A stretch of DNA of 64,000 nucleotides, from positions 62,001 through 126,000 of the forward strand of contig NC_085886.1 of assembly GCF_035222275.1 (NCBI RefSeq). Reading direction: 5' to 3'. Source of the stretch: Podospora bellae-mahoneyi (taxonomy: Eukaryota; Ascomycota; Sordariomycetes; Sordariales; Podosporaceae). Below the pieces are notes generated by a model, which was not told the origin of the DNA, did no database searches, and saw only the letters and a program-made list of their open reading frames with translations. Below, one piece after another: positions 1 through 12,423 of this stretch; the first letter of the stretch is position 1, and each line of letters begins with the position of its first letter. The position numbers were made by a program, and so were the translations under genes.

Positions 1-597
1 TGTGGAAGATGACAGCAGGCTTTTTGCCCTTCCCGGAGCTTCCCCAGAAGTGAATACCTGTGATAGGTCTTCCCTCGTTGGAGTTGCCCGACGTGACGAT
101 GGCTGAGCGGGTTGGGTAGGTGGCCTGGAGATCCCGCAGGAACTGGAGATGGTCGTTGTACGAATGGTATGAGTTGAACCACGTAGCGTTGGCAGAACCA
201 ACTAGTGGTTGATGTTAGTACAAGATGCAACTCTTCAAGGGTGGTACAAAGATGGCGTACCTGCATATGCAGAGAAGTTGGACTCCTCCTCAATAGAAGC
301 AGCCAAGTCCTCGTGCATGGTAGTGACCTCCATGCCGGCGACAGCCGCCTCGAACTCGGCCACTTTGGATGGTGGGACAACAATATCGGCGAGAGCGCCA
401 GGGGCCTTGGGTGCCTTCCATGTCTCGAGCTCTAGCTGCTCGATGATCTTGGAGACCTTGTTGACCTGGTTCTTGACAGCGACACGGAAGACCTTGTATC
501 CATCGTAGGCGGTGACAGCGGGTCTGACCTGGCGTTCGGGGACAGCAGCCGCCGAGGCGAGGGCCAGGAGAGTGGAAAAAGCGAAAACCGACTTCAT
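1..597 (-). CDS. Secreted M14 metallocarboxypeptidase (carboxypeptidase A-like), 5' part
   Basis: The ATG at 597 opens a signal peptide ([18 protein letters not shown]), followed by an activation propeptide in which residues 28-110 contain YDGYKVFRV and an [10 protein letters not shown] stretch. Exon 1 is 597-261. A 59-bp GT-AG intron (260-202) leads to exon 2 (201-1), which restores the frame and reads [14 protein letters not shown], then [17 protein letters not shown], then KKPAVIFH. That is the start of the peptidase M14 catalytic domain, and the zinc-binding HxxE is expected just beyond the window edge. Family knowledge: fungal MCPA-type zymogens are secreted and remove hydrophobic C-terminal residues from peptides. 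The gene is cut by the window, so completeness cannot be judged. Family assignment is confident. Confidence 0.9.
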
Positions 598-1595
598 CTT
601 GAAGAGCTGGGAACTTTGCGTCTTGACCGTGGAGTTCCTGGAGAAGCTCTTTTCCTCGAGCGACTCCGGTAAGACCTGGCTGCTTTATAGCTTCTTGGAA
701 TGACCGTGGGTTGGAGGTAGTACACATGAGTGGTTTCCTGCCTGTGGCATGGGATGAACACACCTAGGAGGAGTGGCACTGCCTCGGGTGGACATGACCA
801 ACGACGTGACCATGGGCCAGATAACCTTCCCTTTTCGGCCGAATAGCGATGCGGAGGGGGGCCAGGTCTGGATGTTTGTCACCTTCCCGGGATGACGCAC
901 GATGCAACAGTCTGGGGTTGCAAAAGCCGATCCCGCATTATACCCGCTTGCCCCTAGCCAATGTGCTTTTAACAATCAGCTCGGCATTGTGCTGGGCGAT
1001 CTCGCTCTGCCTGCGACCAGGGGCTTTGGCCAGATGCCGAACCAGGATTGTCGCCCCGAGGCCGACAAGACCACCTTCCGCAACTGGGTCAGCTTCGCGC
1101 CTATGCTTCATTGCCTTGTTCTAGAACAATGCATATGATCTTGTGAGAATGTTATACAGCCAAAGCGCCTGGGGCGAGGCAATGACACTATTGGCGGTGT
1201 GCGCGTACAGAAAGGCAGGTTCGTCCTACCGTTGAGCTGTTTATGTGCTATTGATAATCTTGATTGGGAAAGTCATTAAGCCATATCAAAACCGTTATCT
1301 TGGCCCCTGCCCTCTCGCAACAACCAACACCAAACGTGGGGATGTGGGGGTGACTACAATCATAATACACGATCGGCTGGAGTCAAAAAAGCTTCGCTGT
1401 TGCTCCCCCCCCCCTTCCACCCCCGGACCTGCAGTTAATGAATAAAGCTTGGCTTTACAACTGGTCCAGCCCTGTTTAGATTTCCATGCTTTACCCCTTC
1501 TTGGCGCACATCCCTCCCTCTTCTTCTGCATCTGCCGAGCACTGAGTTTGACTGTTTAAAGAGGATTCAGCCAACGATCAGACTTCCATCCCTGC
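598..1595. other. Intergenic, no gene supported
   Basis: Short overlapping frames only. There is a C-rich run near 1407-1416 and no tRNA-like or repeat structure. It contains the upstream region of the carboxypeptidase and the 3' side of the next gene. Confidence 0.6.
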
Positions 1596-1841
1596 TCACA
1601 GACGTTGTCCAGGTCGAAGGTACGGTCCTCGTCTTCTGTCATTTGACTTTATGAGCCCATGCAAATTCTGCATCAGTTCTGTCGCAGTATCTAGCTGACA
1701 GTTAGCAAGCTCGGCGAACTCAGTGGGGGTGGAAAGAGTTAGGAAGTTTGTGGAGTGGGTGTGATTCATCTTGTTGTTGTGGTTGTTGTTGCTGCTGTTG
1801 CTGCTGGTGGTGGTGGTGCCGTTACTGCTATTGCCAGACAT
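1596..1841 (-). CDS. Small Asn/Thr/Ser-rich hypothetical protein
   Basis: This 81-residue frame starts with ATG at 1841 in a good context (aaagATGtct). The preceding 80 bases are pyrimidine-rich when read on this strand, like a fungal 5' leader, with a TTTATAA at about 1920. The N-terminal 25 residues are almost only N, S, T, G and H (SSNSSNNNHNNK), encoded by trinucleotide-repeat-like DNA. The rest (TPTEFAELANCQLDTATELM) looks like an ordinary amphipathic helix. I do not recognise the family. A further downstream exon is possible, and the frame could also be chance. Confidence 0.45.
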   Translation of the reverse strand: MSGNSSNGTTTTSSNSSNNNHNNKMNHTHSTNFLTLSTPTEFAELANCQLDTATELMQNLHGLIKSNDRRRGPYLRPGQRL

Positions 1842-2500
1842 CTTTTCTGGGGAGGGAAGAAGGTTGAATGTAGAGGTAGGGATGGTAAGAGGAAGAAAGT
1901 CTAGGTCGGCGATTGAGTTGTTATAAAGGTGTGATGGAGAGAATGATGATGAAACAGTGATAGGATTCCAGGTATATATCTATTTAGTAGTAAGACAGTA
2001 GGGGTACGCGCTCCTTATATAGTCGCAACAGGAAAAAAATGAAACAATACGTTCCACATGATCTCTCTGAGAACGCAGGCCTTGTTCATGAAAGGCTTTC
2101 CTTATTCAACAAACAACCTCTTTTGTATGGAAAATAATTCTGATTTCCAGAAACCTACAGAGGCTTTGAAGATGCTTAAAGTTCAGTGGTTCACCGTAGA
2201 ATGAGGTACACATTTGTGGAGCATGACGATCTGGCCTTTTGTCACAGAGGAAGTGTTCGAGCACTCACTCATACCTAGGCAGCGACCCACAAGAACAATT
2301 ATACACTGTCAAAGTGACCGGAGATGTTTTCTTGTACCATTATTACCTTAGGCAGCATTCAGTCACGATGCCATTCAAAAGCTAGGGAAATAGCTCCACA
2401 GTGATGATTGATGGGATGCTGAGGTAGTAGTTGTTTCAAGTTCCTAAATTGAATTCGAAGCTTCTAAAGCTTGAGATTGGAATGGCTGCCTAGAGGTACC
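1842..2500. other. Intergenic, AT-richer, nothing recognised
   Basis: It holds the probable promoter of the 1841 gene (TATATATA-like sequence near 1974) and the 3' flank of the DUF1993 gene. No open frame with coding character was seen. Confidence 0.55.
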
Positions 2501-3085
2501 TTAAGCCAAGAAGCTTCCAATGTAGTCTCTTTTGCCAACTGGAACGCCTTTGCTCCTGAGAATGGCATACGCCGTGTTGAGATGGAAGAAGAAGTTGGGG
2601 ATTCCCTGGTTGAGGACTGAGTCTCTGCTGACAATCTTGATGGTTGTTGGCCCCAAAGCACTATATTTTTCAAAATCAGCAATGTGTCCTTTGTTACAAG
2701 CTCCGCCACGATGGGTCGGGTGGACTCACAGATCGACAGTTTCATCGGCTTTGGCGTCAATAGCAGCAGCATCGGCCTCCTTGATCACCTGCCTCGCCTT
2801 CTCAATGCGGGCATACAACTCGACAAATGTCTTCTCTCCATCTTCCCAAGGCTCATCAGCCTTCCCTTGGGAGCGGGTGAGGGTTTTGCGGACAGTGTTG
2901 GTAACATTCTGAACTTGAAAGGTCAGGGGGAGCATGTCATCGATGAGCCTGGCATTGATGTACTCGGCATTGGCATCGAGGCCCTGTGATGCAGCATATT
3001 CTTCGGCCTTTTGGAGAATATGAACGAGTGTGGAGAGACCCTTGGAAAAGGTAGAAATAGTAATGGAAGAGAGAGTGAGAGACAT
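2501..3085 (-). CDS. DUF1993 family protein
   Basis: Exon 1 is 3085-2730 and exon 2 is 2660-2501, joined across a 69-bp GT-AG intron (2729-2661), giving 171 residues. The start MSLTLSSITISTFSKGLSTL and the C-terminal block GIPNFFFHLNTAYAILRSKG, then VPVGKRDYIGSFLA, are the two conserved ends of DUF1993 (PF09351). The length matches the family norm of about 170. The family is helical, intracellular, common in fungi and some bacteria, and of unknown biochemical role; its C-terminal His-containing segment resembles DinB-like folds. An upstream in-frame extension to 3163 was rejected because the family begins at MSLTL. Neighbours do not suggest a pathway. Confidence 0.88.
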
Positions 3086-3893
3086 GTTGGCGGTTTGTGC
3101 ACTGCTCGTGACGAGGAAGAAAAGATGATGATAAGGTAGGTTGAGTGGTAGTGTATATGGCAATCTGCGCTGAGGGTAGAGGATTGGTATGAGAAGTGTT
3201 CAGAGCTTTTGACAGAGGAAACAGAGACGTGTTTATACTTCTGGTTAAGTTCTTCTCGCTCTCTCAGGTCGCACAACCAGGGCCCTGCATCACCTCGCAT
3301 TATTAATGTATTCTACCCAATGGTGTGCTTTTAGTTTCTGAAGCGGGATGTGTCAACTGGAATTACAAATTCACGTTACGTGTGGCTCGTCAACAATTAT
3401 TCAGCTCGACTTTAGCAGCTGCTGTCCAGGGAACGTAACAATCATCTCGATACCAGTGCTTGGCTGTTCCCTCATCGGACCAATTATCAGAGCTTGGAAG
3501 ACGCCAGGAGAACCGAGACTCCTTGCTGCCAGTTGAAATGTACCGAATAGGACGAGAGGCGGGTTCCTTGCAGGTTGTTGTGGTATAGCTGGTGTTGCAA
3601 TTGATACCAAAAGGATGTCGTGATGTGGGGTACAGCATTTGCAACACAATGGCGGGTTATGGCCGCCGAGCCGGAACCGGGGTTTGCCGGCATTATCGCC
3701 GAACCACACAATTATTTTCGGTATGGTCAAAATATCACGAATTCCGCAGCCGGCATGTCGTCATGTCACAGATCATGTACTCCCAATACTGAGATTGAAT
3801 CTTGTATGATTTTTGAACTACTTAGGTACTACACCGTAACCGCTCTTTGCACTGTGGATTGTGATCCTTCTCCCATCTGCGCACCAAATGGCC
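3086..3893. other. Intergenic, no gene supported
   Basis: Several overlapping frames of 60-125 codons on both strands contradict one another, and none has a convincing start, splice signal or family resemblance. Confidence 0.5.
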
Positions 3894-5918
3894 TCAGTTC
3901 GGCATGTATGGGCCAAGATTCTTGTAGAAGGCGCATCTGTCCCCACGGTAAGCCTCCCAAGTGTTGGCATTCTGAACTGAAATGGCATTCTTGATGCCCA
4001 GACCCTCATACTGGGGATAGGGCCCCACCAATGGAAGCTCAACAGTAGCGAGAGTCCCGCCGGTTGTGTTGAAGTTGACAAACTGGGGCGCGTTCTGGTT
4101 CCAGACAGGCCAGTTGGATGCGGGGTGGTATGCGCTAGGAGATGCAGAGGAGGCTCCGTTCGCAATCGTGTTGGCGATGGATGGGTTTGCACCAACGATA
4201 AAGTTGCCCCAGGCCTTGCGGAACGCGAGGGTAATGTCGCTGGGGAGGCTGGGGGTGCTGGGTCCAAAGGCTGCGTTGATATCGGCTCCGTGGTAGGCAA
4301 AAGGAACAGAGAACTGATACAGCCAGGAAGACTTGCCCGGGTTGCCCGAGTAAGCATCGGCGAGCCAGTACGCAGGGCATGCAAAGGTGGCCTCGGCGTA
4401 GATATTGTTGCCTCTCTGCTTCTGGCCGACGCCGTCGGGGCTGGTGTTGATGGCGTTGAAGCCGCCGGTGTTGAGACCATCAGTCTCAAACCTGGGACCG
4501 GAAGCAGAGCTCAGCGCCGAGTTGGGATTGATGGCCAGGATGCTGTTCAGCTGGGCCGAAGTGAGGTTGGGGAACCAGAGAGCCATCCAGGCGAGGAGGT
4601 CGGCCTGAGTCTCGATCGCATCGGGCCCAGGCACAAAGAGGGGTCCCTCATGAGCGTTGTACCCCACGAGGAGCTTGTTGCCGTTGACCCTCTTGGCGGT
4701 GAGCTGTGCACTGGGACGGTTCTTGATGTACACGCCATCAGTCACAGGCCAGAAGCCCCAACTTCCCTGGGTTGACGACGCAGTGACTGAAAGCGAAGCA
4801 AGCTCGAGGTCGGCAGCGCTCTTGCTAAGCAGGCAAGAAAAGACGCTGCCAGAGGAAGGGCAGCCGGCAGCGGCGGAGAAGGCATAATATCTGCTGGTAG
4901 GGATAGCATCGTTGAAGTTGGGCTGGTAAGGCAGGTAGGGAGACTGAGCAAGTCCCTTGTCGAACAAAAGAGAGCCGAGGTCACCGTTGACAGCCAATGC
5001 GTGGTGCATAACGGAGCCAGCACCGGCGGACTGCCCGGCGATAGTGACCTTAGAAGGATCACCACCAAATTTGCAGATGTGGAGCTTGACCCAGGCCAAA
5101 GCAAGAGCCTGGTCAAGATGACCGGCATTGACAACACCATTGTCCTTGACCTCCTGGGAGGACAGGTAACCAAAGGCACCAAGCTTTTTGAGCATGTATG
5201 TTAGTAACCACTTTTCCAAAGTACAAAGCACGATGTTGTACGAGGGGATGCACAACTTACACGATAGTTGATAGAAACACCAATGAAAGTCTTCCCATTG
5301 TCGTTGATAAGCTGGGTCAGATCTTGCGAACTATCACCATACCCATAGCCTCCGCCGTGGATCCAAACCACGACTGGAAGCTTGGTGGCATTGGCAGGGG
5401 CGACGACATTGAGGAAGAGGCAATCTTCGCTACCAGGGGGCCCAGGGAAAGAGCCAAATGCTGTACTCGGAGTGTGTTGATAGCATGTGTTGCCAAAGGC
5501 GTCGGCATCAGTGACTGGCGCAGATGAGGCCAGAGCAGGGAAACGGGGAGGCTGCCATCTCAGACTACCCGTGGGAGCCTGCGAGTATCGGATGCTAAGG
5601 TATTCTTGTCAGCAGAGAGGTCAGGAAAGAGGAATGTGCTATGTCTCGAACTTACCCCTTCCAGTGATTCAGAGCAGATGCCGAGTCGTAGTAGCCCCTG
5701 TACTTGGCATAGCCAGTGTCCACGACCAAGGTCGATTCTTGAGCGCACTGGGGCGCACGGATTTGATGATCGTTGTAGGCTGCAGTCAGTTCGGCAACAA
5801 GATTATCCACAAACTCGGTGGCGGCATCTGTAGTGCGTGCGGCGGCTTTGGAGCTGGGCAAGGCAGAAGAAAGCGAGGAGCCTGCGAGGAGCAGGCCCAT
5901 CCACTGTTTGATGGCCAT
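3894..5918 (-). CDS. Secreted type-B carboxylesterase / lipase
   Basis: Three exons (5918-5656, 5594-5261, 5183-3894) are separated by introns of 61 and 77 bp, the second with a perfect TACTAAC branch site, and encode 628 residues. A signal peptide (MAIKQWMGLLLAGSSLSSAL) precedes the alpha/beta-hydrolase domain. Visible landmarks are EDCLFLNV, the oxyanion-hole GGGYGYGD, the nucleophile elbow GQSAGAGS (Ser about 251; Gln replaces the more usual Glu), an acidic NAHEGPLF and a distal His in AYHGADINAAFG, so the Ser-Glu-His triad appears complete. The family cleaves carboxylic esters outside the cell. The natural substrate cannot be told from sequence. The gene looks intact. Confidence 0.9.
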
Positions 5919-7986
5919 CGTGACTATGGATGACGATGTTGGCAAGATGGTCCTGGTTGCCAAAGTGAAAGCAGAAGAGAGGAGGCCATCGTGACTTTAA
6001 ATATCAGAAATGCCATGGCCCTCTTCCTGCCAGCCGGAACTATGGTGTCCCAAGCAAGTTCACAATGACAGCGGATAAACTGGGGTGAAGTCAAAAAAAA
6101 GTTAGCGGATACTACGCTGTATAGCCCAGCTCCATCGCTAAGGCGTAGCGTACCCCATCATATTCCAGGCAGTCGCTTTTCTCTGCCATCTTATGGGCGC
6201 GGAGTTCTGTAGAGGGCTTTTTTGGCAGCGACGGCTCCATTTGTACAGCCTCCCAAGACCATAGCTGTCAATAAAGTCATGACGGTGTGGTTTCCGTGAC
6301 AGAAAACACCTGCGGCAAATCGGGCAGCTTTCCTGGTCGCGGGATGGTGCGGGATGATGCTATTGGTCGTCCGCGAGTGTTCTGTGTCTCCAGCGGTGAC
6401 GGCAGTGGATGGGTTCTCTTCCCCCTGCCTTAGTAAGGAATCAAATGTTGCCATTGATGGGCGGTTGAAGAAATGTCTTGGTAGGCAACGTGCTATGTGG
6501 AAAAGTATTATACAATATGCATGAACTGTTGGCAAGACACGGCACGGAATCAATCGACCGACCACTGGACCACCAAGGCGGGACCAATGCTGGCACCCTA
6601 TGGCATGGTTTTTGTTGTTGGGAGCGGGGTTGCATTGCAGAATACAGACCCTTCTCTTGAGATGGGTTCCAGACAGAAGAAAGTTGTTTCCATTCCACCG
6701 AAATTGAGCCACATCAGGACTTGAAATTCTCTAGCGCAATTGTGAACGGGTCCTCGGTGTTTTCATTCGCGATATGTGCAGAGGGGCAAGATGTCAAAGC
6801 GAACCCCAGATCCACCACATCTCCGCATTCTAACGGGAATCGGATAGGCGCAACATGGCAGCACTCACCATGCCAAGGTCCGGGGACCAACCTCAACCTC
6901 GCGTGAGCTGCCTGATTCGGCTTGAGAAGCCCGCAGAAGACAAACAAAAGTGATGAAGCTCCAGTCAAGCACCATTTGACCCGCTCCTACAAGGTGGTGT
7001 ACCGTGTGTTTAGGTTTGCGAAGGGGGTCCTCAGGTAGGTATTGTCTTTGATCGGTAGGTAGGTAGGTATGTGGGTGGGTAAGCACAGCGTTGACCAAAA
7101 AATTAGAGACTCATACTTCACTGGCGGACCCCAAGTGTATCAAAAGAGCGGTCGACTTCCTACCTATCTTCAATCGCCTTCATGAAATTTAAGGCCTTTC
7201 AAGACCCAAGGTCCACCTCGAAAGGGCCTTGACTACCAAGCTCATGGTTTTAACCACACACGTGTTGGACAAAATTGTGACATGATTGGAACACCACACC
7301 CATGCCTATAGCCCGAGCTTGCCCATAATCTCACGTGTCATTCCTTGAAGGTGGGCTTGCGCAATAAAGCCTGCAAAACCTTCGAAGGGCTCAAGGGGTG
7401 GTAACCATTTGATCGACGAACGGACCACATCTTGATTTCAGCGCCTGCATACGCCAAGTCAGCCATCTCGTGGTACTGGAACGAACGTCCCCTTTTCACC
7501 TAGCCGCACCGTTAATCCCCCTCAGCTTGGAGCTTGGGACTCTCTTCCCCACCCCCCCGTTACAGGTTTCCTCTGGGTGGCGATGATCTCGCTGAGGGAA
7601 AAGTGGTGATACCCAGTTTGACGTGCGGTTCGTGTTCGTAGGGCCGAACTATGACACATCATTGTTTCTGCGGCACGCTCCATGGCGTCTCTTTGACCTT
7701 CATTTTGGGGAGAGCTGCTGCAGCTCACCACACCCAGTACAGGATCAGATCATCAAAGAGCTTTTCCTGGTGACGGAGACCAAAGCGAGATGGTGGTCTA
7801 GACCGAACGCCATCCCCTCAAGTTTCCCAGACATCAAATACCCCACAACTGGCTAATATCCGGTTCCCTCTCGCCATCTGATGGACCCTTTGAGCTCTTA
7901 GACTCTCGTTGCATTTTGGAAGCCACCCAAGTCCATCACTGACATTCCCGCCGTGAGACACTATCAGATGTTGACCATCTTCCACC
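5919..7986. other. 2-kb intergenic region with TAGG/GTAG microsatellite
   Basis: No coding frame is convincing here. The longest (6191-6712, minus) is Cys/His/Pro-mixed with no family signal. Around 7033-7080 there is a degenerate GGTA/GGTG tandem run (ggtaggtaggtaggtatgtg), a common type of intergenic microsatellite in Sordariomycetes. Confidence 0.55.
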
Positions 7987-9296
7987 ATGACAGACGCAAC
8001 ATCAGCCAGTCCGCCAGCACCACCGCTCTCGTCCAACGCCCACGAAGACGAATCCTCCACGGTGATTGGGGCTATCATCTTCTGCCTGGTATGGTCAACT
8101 GTAATGGTAGGCATGCGCCTGTGGACGCGGGGCAAGATGATCAAGCAGCTTGGGATAGATGACTATGCCTGCATCCTAGGCTTGGTGAGTACAATGCCCC
8201 TTTGCCAAAATCAACCAGTCTTCAAGAATCTTACATGACCACCTCGCCCAGCTCACGACATGTGGCTCAGCCATCGCCATCGGCCATATGACAACCTTTG
8301 GCCTGGGAAGGCACATCTCGGTCATGAAACAAAACGATATTCCCCTGTACCTTCGAGACTTTTACGTTTCCATCGTCATGTACTGCTGCGCCCTCCTCTT
8401 CCTCAAGCTCACGTTTCTCTTCCAATACTACCGCGTTCTGGCCGTCCAGCATATGCGCATCGTTTATCTCGTCGCCATTTTCATCGTCGGGGGCTGGGCC
8501 CTCTCCCAAGTCCTGGTGGGCATCTTCATCTGCACTCCCATCCGCGCGTTTTGGCTCGGGGTGCCCGATATCGAAGGTGCCACGTGTATTCCAAACATAC
8601 CTCAATGGTACATCAATGCCGCGGGCAATATCGTGACAGATGTGGCTGTCTTTGCGCTGCCTTTGCCGGCTTTGTGGAAGTTAAAGCTGGCCAAAGGTCA
8701 GAAGTATGTGCTGATTGGCATTTTCAGCTTGGGCTTCTTGTGAGTCTCTCTTCCGCACCCTCTTTTTTAACCCTTTTCTTCGTGAACCTGCTCACAAGTC
8801 GACCCTCTGCGGCAGCACCGTCATCATCTCCATGATCCGGATCAAGTATCTTCAACTGTACGAAGACTTCCCCTGGGAAAACGTCACGTCCTCCCTCTGG
8901 TCCGTTGGCGAGCTGACCTCGGCTATCACTTGCGCCTGCCTGCCTACCCTCCGCCCCTTCTTGGCGACCTACTTTCCCAGATTGGCATCGGCCATTGGTG
9001 GTAGCAGGGCTCATCCCACAGGCGCTATGAGTGCCGGCGTTGCTGTTGATGGAACCGGCCGTATCCGAACAGTGGATCCCGAAACGGGCGTTTACTACGT
9101 CGGCAGAGGACAGCACTCGCGCGCCCGCAGTGGCGCGAAAAAAGGTGCGGCGGTAACGGTCGAGTACTCTGACGGGACCGGTAGTGAGGTTGAGCTGTCG
9201 CCACAGCAGACGAAGGTCAACCCATTCGAGGCTCACGTGATCCACAAGTTGGAAAGTCTAGATGAGGTCAGTATTGTCAGTAGAGACATTCGATGA
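7987..9296 (+). CDS. Rhodopsin-domain integral membrane protein (PTH11/SAT4-like)
   Basis: Exons 7987-8184, 8252-8739 and 8816-9296 are joined by GT-AG introns of 67 and 76 bp to give 388 residues. Seven hydrophobic segments are spread over residues 25-305, beginning with TVIGAIIFCLVWSTVMVGMR and including LVAIFIVGGWALSQVLVGIF. The second and third exons supply the family hallmarks: DDYACILG after TM1-2, FWLGVPDIEGATCI with paired cysteines, and SLGFF(T)VIISMIRI. The cytosolic tail of about 90 residues is low-complexity. Family knowledge: these fungal seven-helix proteins are related to Magnaporthe PTH11 and act in surface or nutrient sensing, though most members are uncharacterised. No CFEM cysteine domain is visible at the N-terminus. 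Confidence 0.85.
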
Positions 9297-9622
9297 TCTG
9301 ATGGGGATCAATGTGGACTTAAGTGTACATACCTGCATCGCTGTACCATATATGACAGTGCACATCGCACACGGACGAGTCATTTGTATTATACCCCTGC
9401 CTCACGAATACAATATTCTTCGAAGCTCAAACTGTTCTGCCCGACGCCGAACCCAGGTTGTGAAACATGCTGCGACTGGTCAAGATCAATTCAAGTGCGA
9501 CGCGCAATGAACCCAGGAAATAACGCCCTACACGATACACACACATTCATCTTTCATTGAAACCCCCAGCAGACATTATCATACAGATCGTAGCCTCGTC
9601 CCAAGTGCGCATACAAAAACTG
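9297..9622. other. Convergent 3' intergenic spacer
   Basis: A 326-bp spacer between two converging genes, with no gene seen. Confidence 0.6.
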
Positions 9623-12423
9623 CTAGAAGTAAAACTGCTGCTGTGGTTGGCCCGGTGGTGGGTGCGCAAGAAAGTCAAAATTCATCGAGTCTACCGGAGT
9701 GCCGAACGGATCAGGAGTGTCTGGAGTCAACCTTGAATTAGAACTGGGGTCCCCTGTTACGTGCAACATCGTACATGACATACCCCAGAAAATGTGATCG
9801 TACAGGTCCATGGGTGACATGTAGGTGGCAGGGTCAAAATTGGAAACATCGCTCAATTGTTGCTGATTTTGCTGTGGTGGGGGGAACACAAATGGCATGT
9901 TGCTGATCGTTCTGTCAGTAGCTTTCGATGGGAACATATGCGTCCTGGTATAGAGAGATACATGCCTGTGTTGCATGTCACCCAATTGTCCTCCGTTCTG
10001 CTGCATCTCTGCCATGGCCAAGGCTGCATTTTGATGTGGATCCAAACTAGTGGGCATCCGGGAAATGGAGTCCTGTGGCAGCGGAAGACCATGAATAGGA
10101 TATCCTGATTGAGTCCCTGGCTGCAGTGGTGTTCGGGTGCCAGAGCCCGCGCCAGAGTTCGCACCGCTCTCCTTCATGGGGCCGGGGCCGATTACGGATC
10201 CATGATCGTAGATATTCTTGAGTGCCATCAGAGCACGGGACAGGGGACCCGAAAGTTCAATATCGTGGTCAGACCGATGGATGTGCGGTTGGGGGGACGT
10301 TTGTTCCTTGGCTGCTGTTGCCGAAAGCGCTGATATCAGGTCCCCTTGCAGTTGGCGGACTTCAGGATCCCCTTTGGAGTCACCCAGAATTCCCAGAAGC
10401 ACAGCCGAGGAAAGGCCATGGTAGGTGAAGGCCCATGAACGAGTGGGAATGACTGAAAGCTGGTGCATGGCGAGAAACATGCGCACTGTCTCGGTCAGAT
10501 TCAATTTGCATCGGTCGGCGAGGAACTTCTTTTGTGGCGCGTCGAGACGGGTACTCTCGGAACGCATCAAAGCTGGCCGACAGCAAACTGACAGAATGAA
10601 CGAAGTGTGTAACCGAATGGCAAAATGTTGTAGGCGGTCCAATGCTGACTTGCAAGCATCCTTGTTCCGCAGCTGATTCAGGCATTTATCCCGGATATGT
10701 TCGACAGCCTTGCAGTTATCCAAGATCTGACTGTACGTAGCGTTGGAAGCAGCGTCGGGGTTGAGCCGCTGAGATATGATCTTGCAGAGATGGTACATGG
10801 CCTCGAGGTATGCCCAGCCCTCTGTCTCGGCAGTTTGGGACATGGGAATAGGGCAACATGGTATGTTGGTGATGGGGGAGCTAAAAGAGTTCTGGTAAGG
10901 ACGCAAGGAAGAAGGAGGGTGCAAATCGTAGAATGGGACTTACCGATCAAAGGAAAGTGATGTTAGGGTATCATGCCATAGGCAAGTCCACCTGGAAGGC
11001 GTCAGGACAAATTATACATGTTGCGTGGGTGAGTAGTCAGGCGTGGTACATACCAAAGTTTTCGGCGTGACACCTCTCTCTTCTCCGCTTCTGGGCTCGG
11101 CCGACCATCTAGTTGTTGTGGCCGATGAAGGCCAAGAGACTGGGCTAGGCGGCAAGTGAGGCCCATCAATGCCCACGATGCCTCGGCCTTCATGTCGTTA
11201 AGCAACACAAAGCTCGTCATGAGCAAGGCCTGGATGGAGTCCAGATTTGGTCTGGAACAATGTCAGCAAACCGCTGGTATCCTGAGCAGCCAGGCGCATT
11301 ATTACCTCAAAAGAAAGTTTCCAAGACGAAGAAAGTGAAAAGATATCTGGATGTATTTTTGGGAGTCCCGGGTTCGCACATGATAAGGTGAATCGTGATA
11401 CTGTGAGCCAACAGCAAGAACGGCAAACAAGATGGCTAGCCATGACGCAGAGACGGGTTTCGTGGCTTTGGTGGACGCCCTGGCATTTTTTGCTCTGTCC
11501 TCCAGGTACACCATGAGTCGAGATTCAAGGTCGTCAATGTCAATGACAAACCCCCAGAATGGCTGGGGAATCTCCTTGTAGGTTCGGAATAGCCTGCAGA
11601 CACGTGAGCGGGGTGTGCGTGGGAGGACGCAACTGGAACAGGAGACAGTGACATACTTCATGACTTCCCGGTCAGAGGGAAGTTCGGCCGAAATGTCAGA
11701 GGTCAGCCGGTCGAGATGACGGGAAGACATGAGCGGGAAGGGTGCCGAGTTGTCGAGGCCGAGGAGGGACCGCATGTCTTGGCGTATCTCGTTGACGTCC
11801 TGGGGTTCGTTTGCTGCTGTCCGTTCTCTGAGCAAAGCTGGTATGCTATTCTGGCCAACATAACGCGTGGTCTCGGCCGTGTCTGGTTCGTAAGTGCTGA
11901 TGGCTTCACGAGGGTCGTTGCTCTGGCTTCGGGTGTCTGCATCATCTGGAGATCGTGGGCGTTTCTTTCCCGGAGTGAGGGACTCGGTTCCAAACGAGCC
12001 ACTCTTGCTTGTGGCTGACCGGTTGGGCTTGTAAGAGCAGAGCGACGGATGTTCTCTCTTGACGCAGTTCTCACAGGGGCTCTTGTTGTCACACTTGACT
12101 TTCCTCTGTCTGCATGGCCAGCATGCAGTGCCTAGGAATCCCGTCAGCGCACTGGCAGGAGGTGGAGTATTGCAATGTCTTGGGCAAGGCAGAGTGGGAG
12201 GATTGGATGAGATGAGATGAGATGAGATGGACAGGGGCGCTTGACACAAGTAAACAAACAGGATGGAAAGGGGGACGATGGCGTTGGAGACGAGTCGTCA
12301 CCCAAACGCCACTGCAGAGCACGTACCGTATCTCACTTTGCGGTGGGAGTGAATGATACGGTTGGCCTCCTCGGGTGTGAGATCCTCGAGGCTGGGCCCC
12401 GGGCTTTCCTGTGTCTCCGACAT
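9623..12423 (-). CDS. Zn2Cys6 transcription factor with fungal-specific TF domain
   Basis: Six exons (12423-12327, 12131-11657, 11593-11306, 11251-11054, 10991-10944, 10880-9623) encode 787 residues with consistent phases. The start MSETQESPGPSLEDLTPEEA leads into the zinc cluster ACWPCRQRKVKC...CENC...C (spacing C-x2-C-x6-C-x5-C-x2-C-x8-C, residues about 36-63), interrupted upstream by a 195-bp intron that carries four GAGAT repeats. The middle homology domain (PF04082) shows NFLLRPNLDSIQALLMTSF and then LTCRLAQSLGLHR, and exons 4-5 join to RRKLWWTCLWHDTL. The tail is Gln/Pro/Gly-rich, a plausible activation region. It is a nuclear DNA-binding regulator; its targets are unknown. A 63-nt in-frame GC-AG segment near 9900-9965 could be an optional intron. 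Confidence 0.88.
12205..12229. repeat. (GAGAT)n microsatellite in intron 1 of the Zn2Cys6 gene
   Basis: Four to five tandem GATGA/GAGAT units inside the unusually long (195 bp) first intron. This is a simple repeat and should be length-variable between strains. Confidence 0.8.

Noticed and set aside
6191-6712. 173-codon minus-strand frame
   Set aside because: Mixed low-information sequence with no splice or start context, surrounded by equally long shadow frames.
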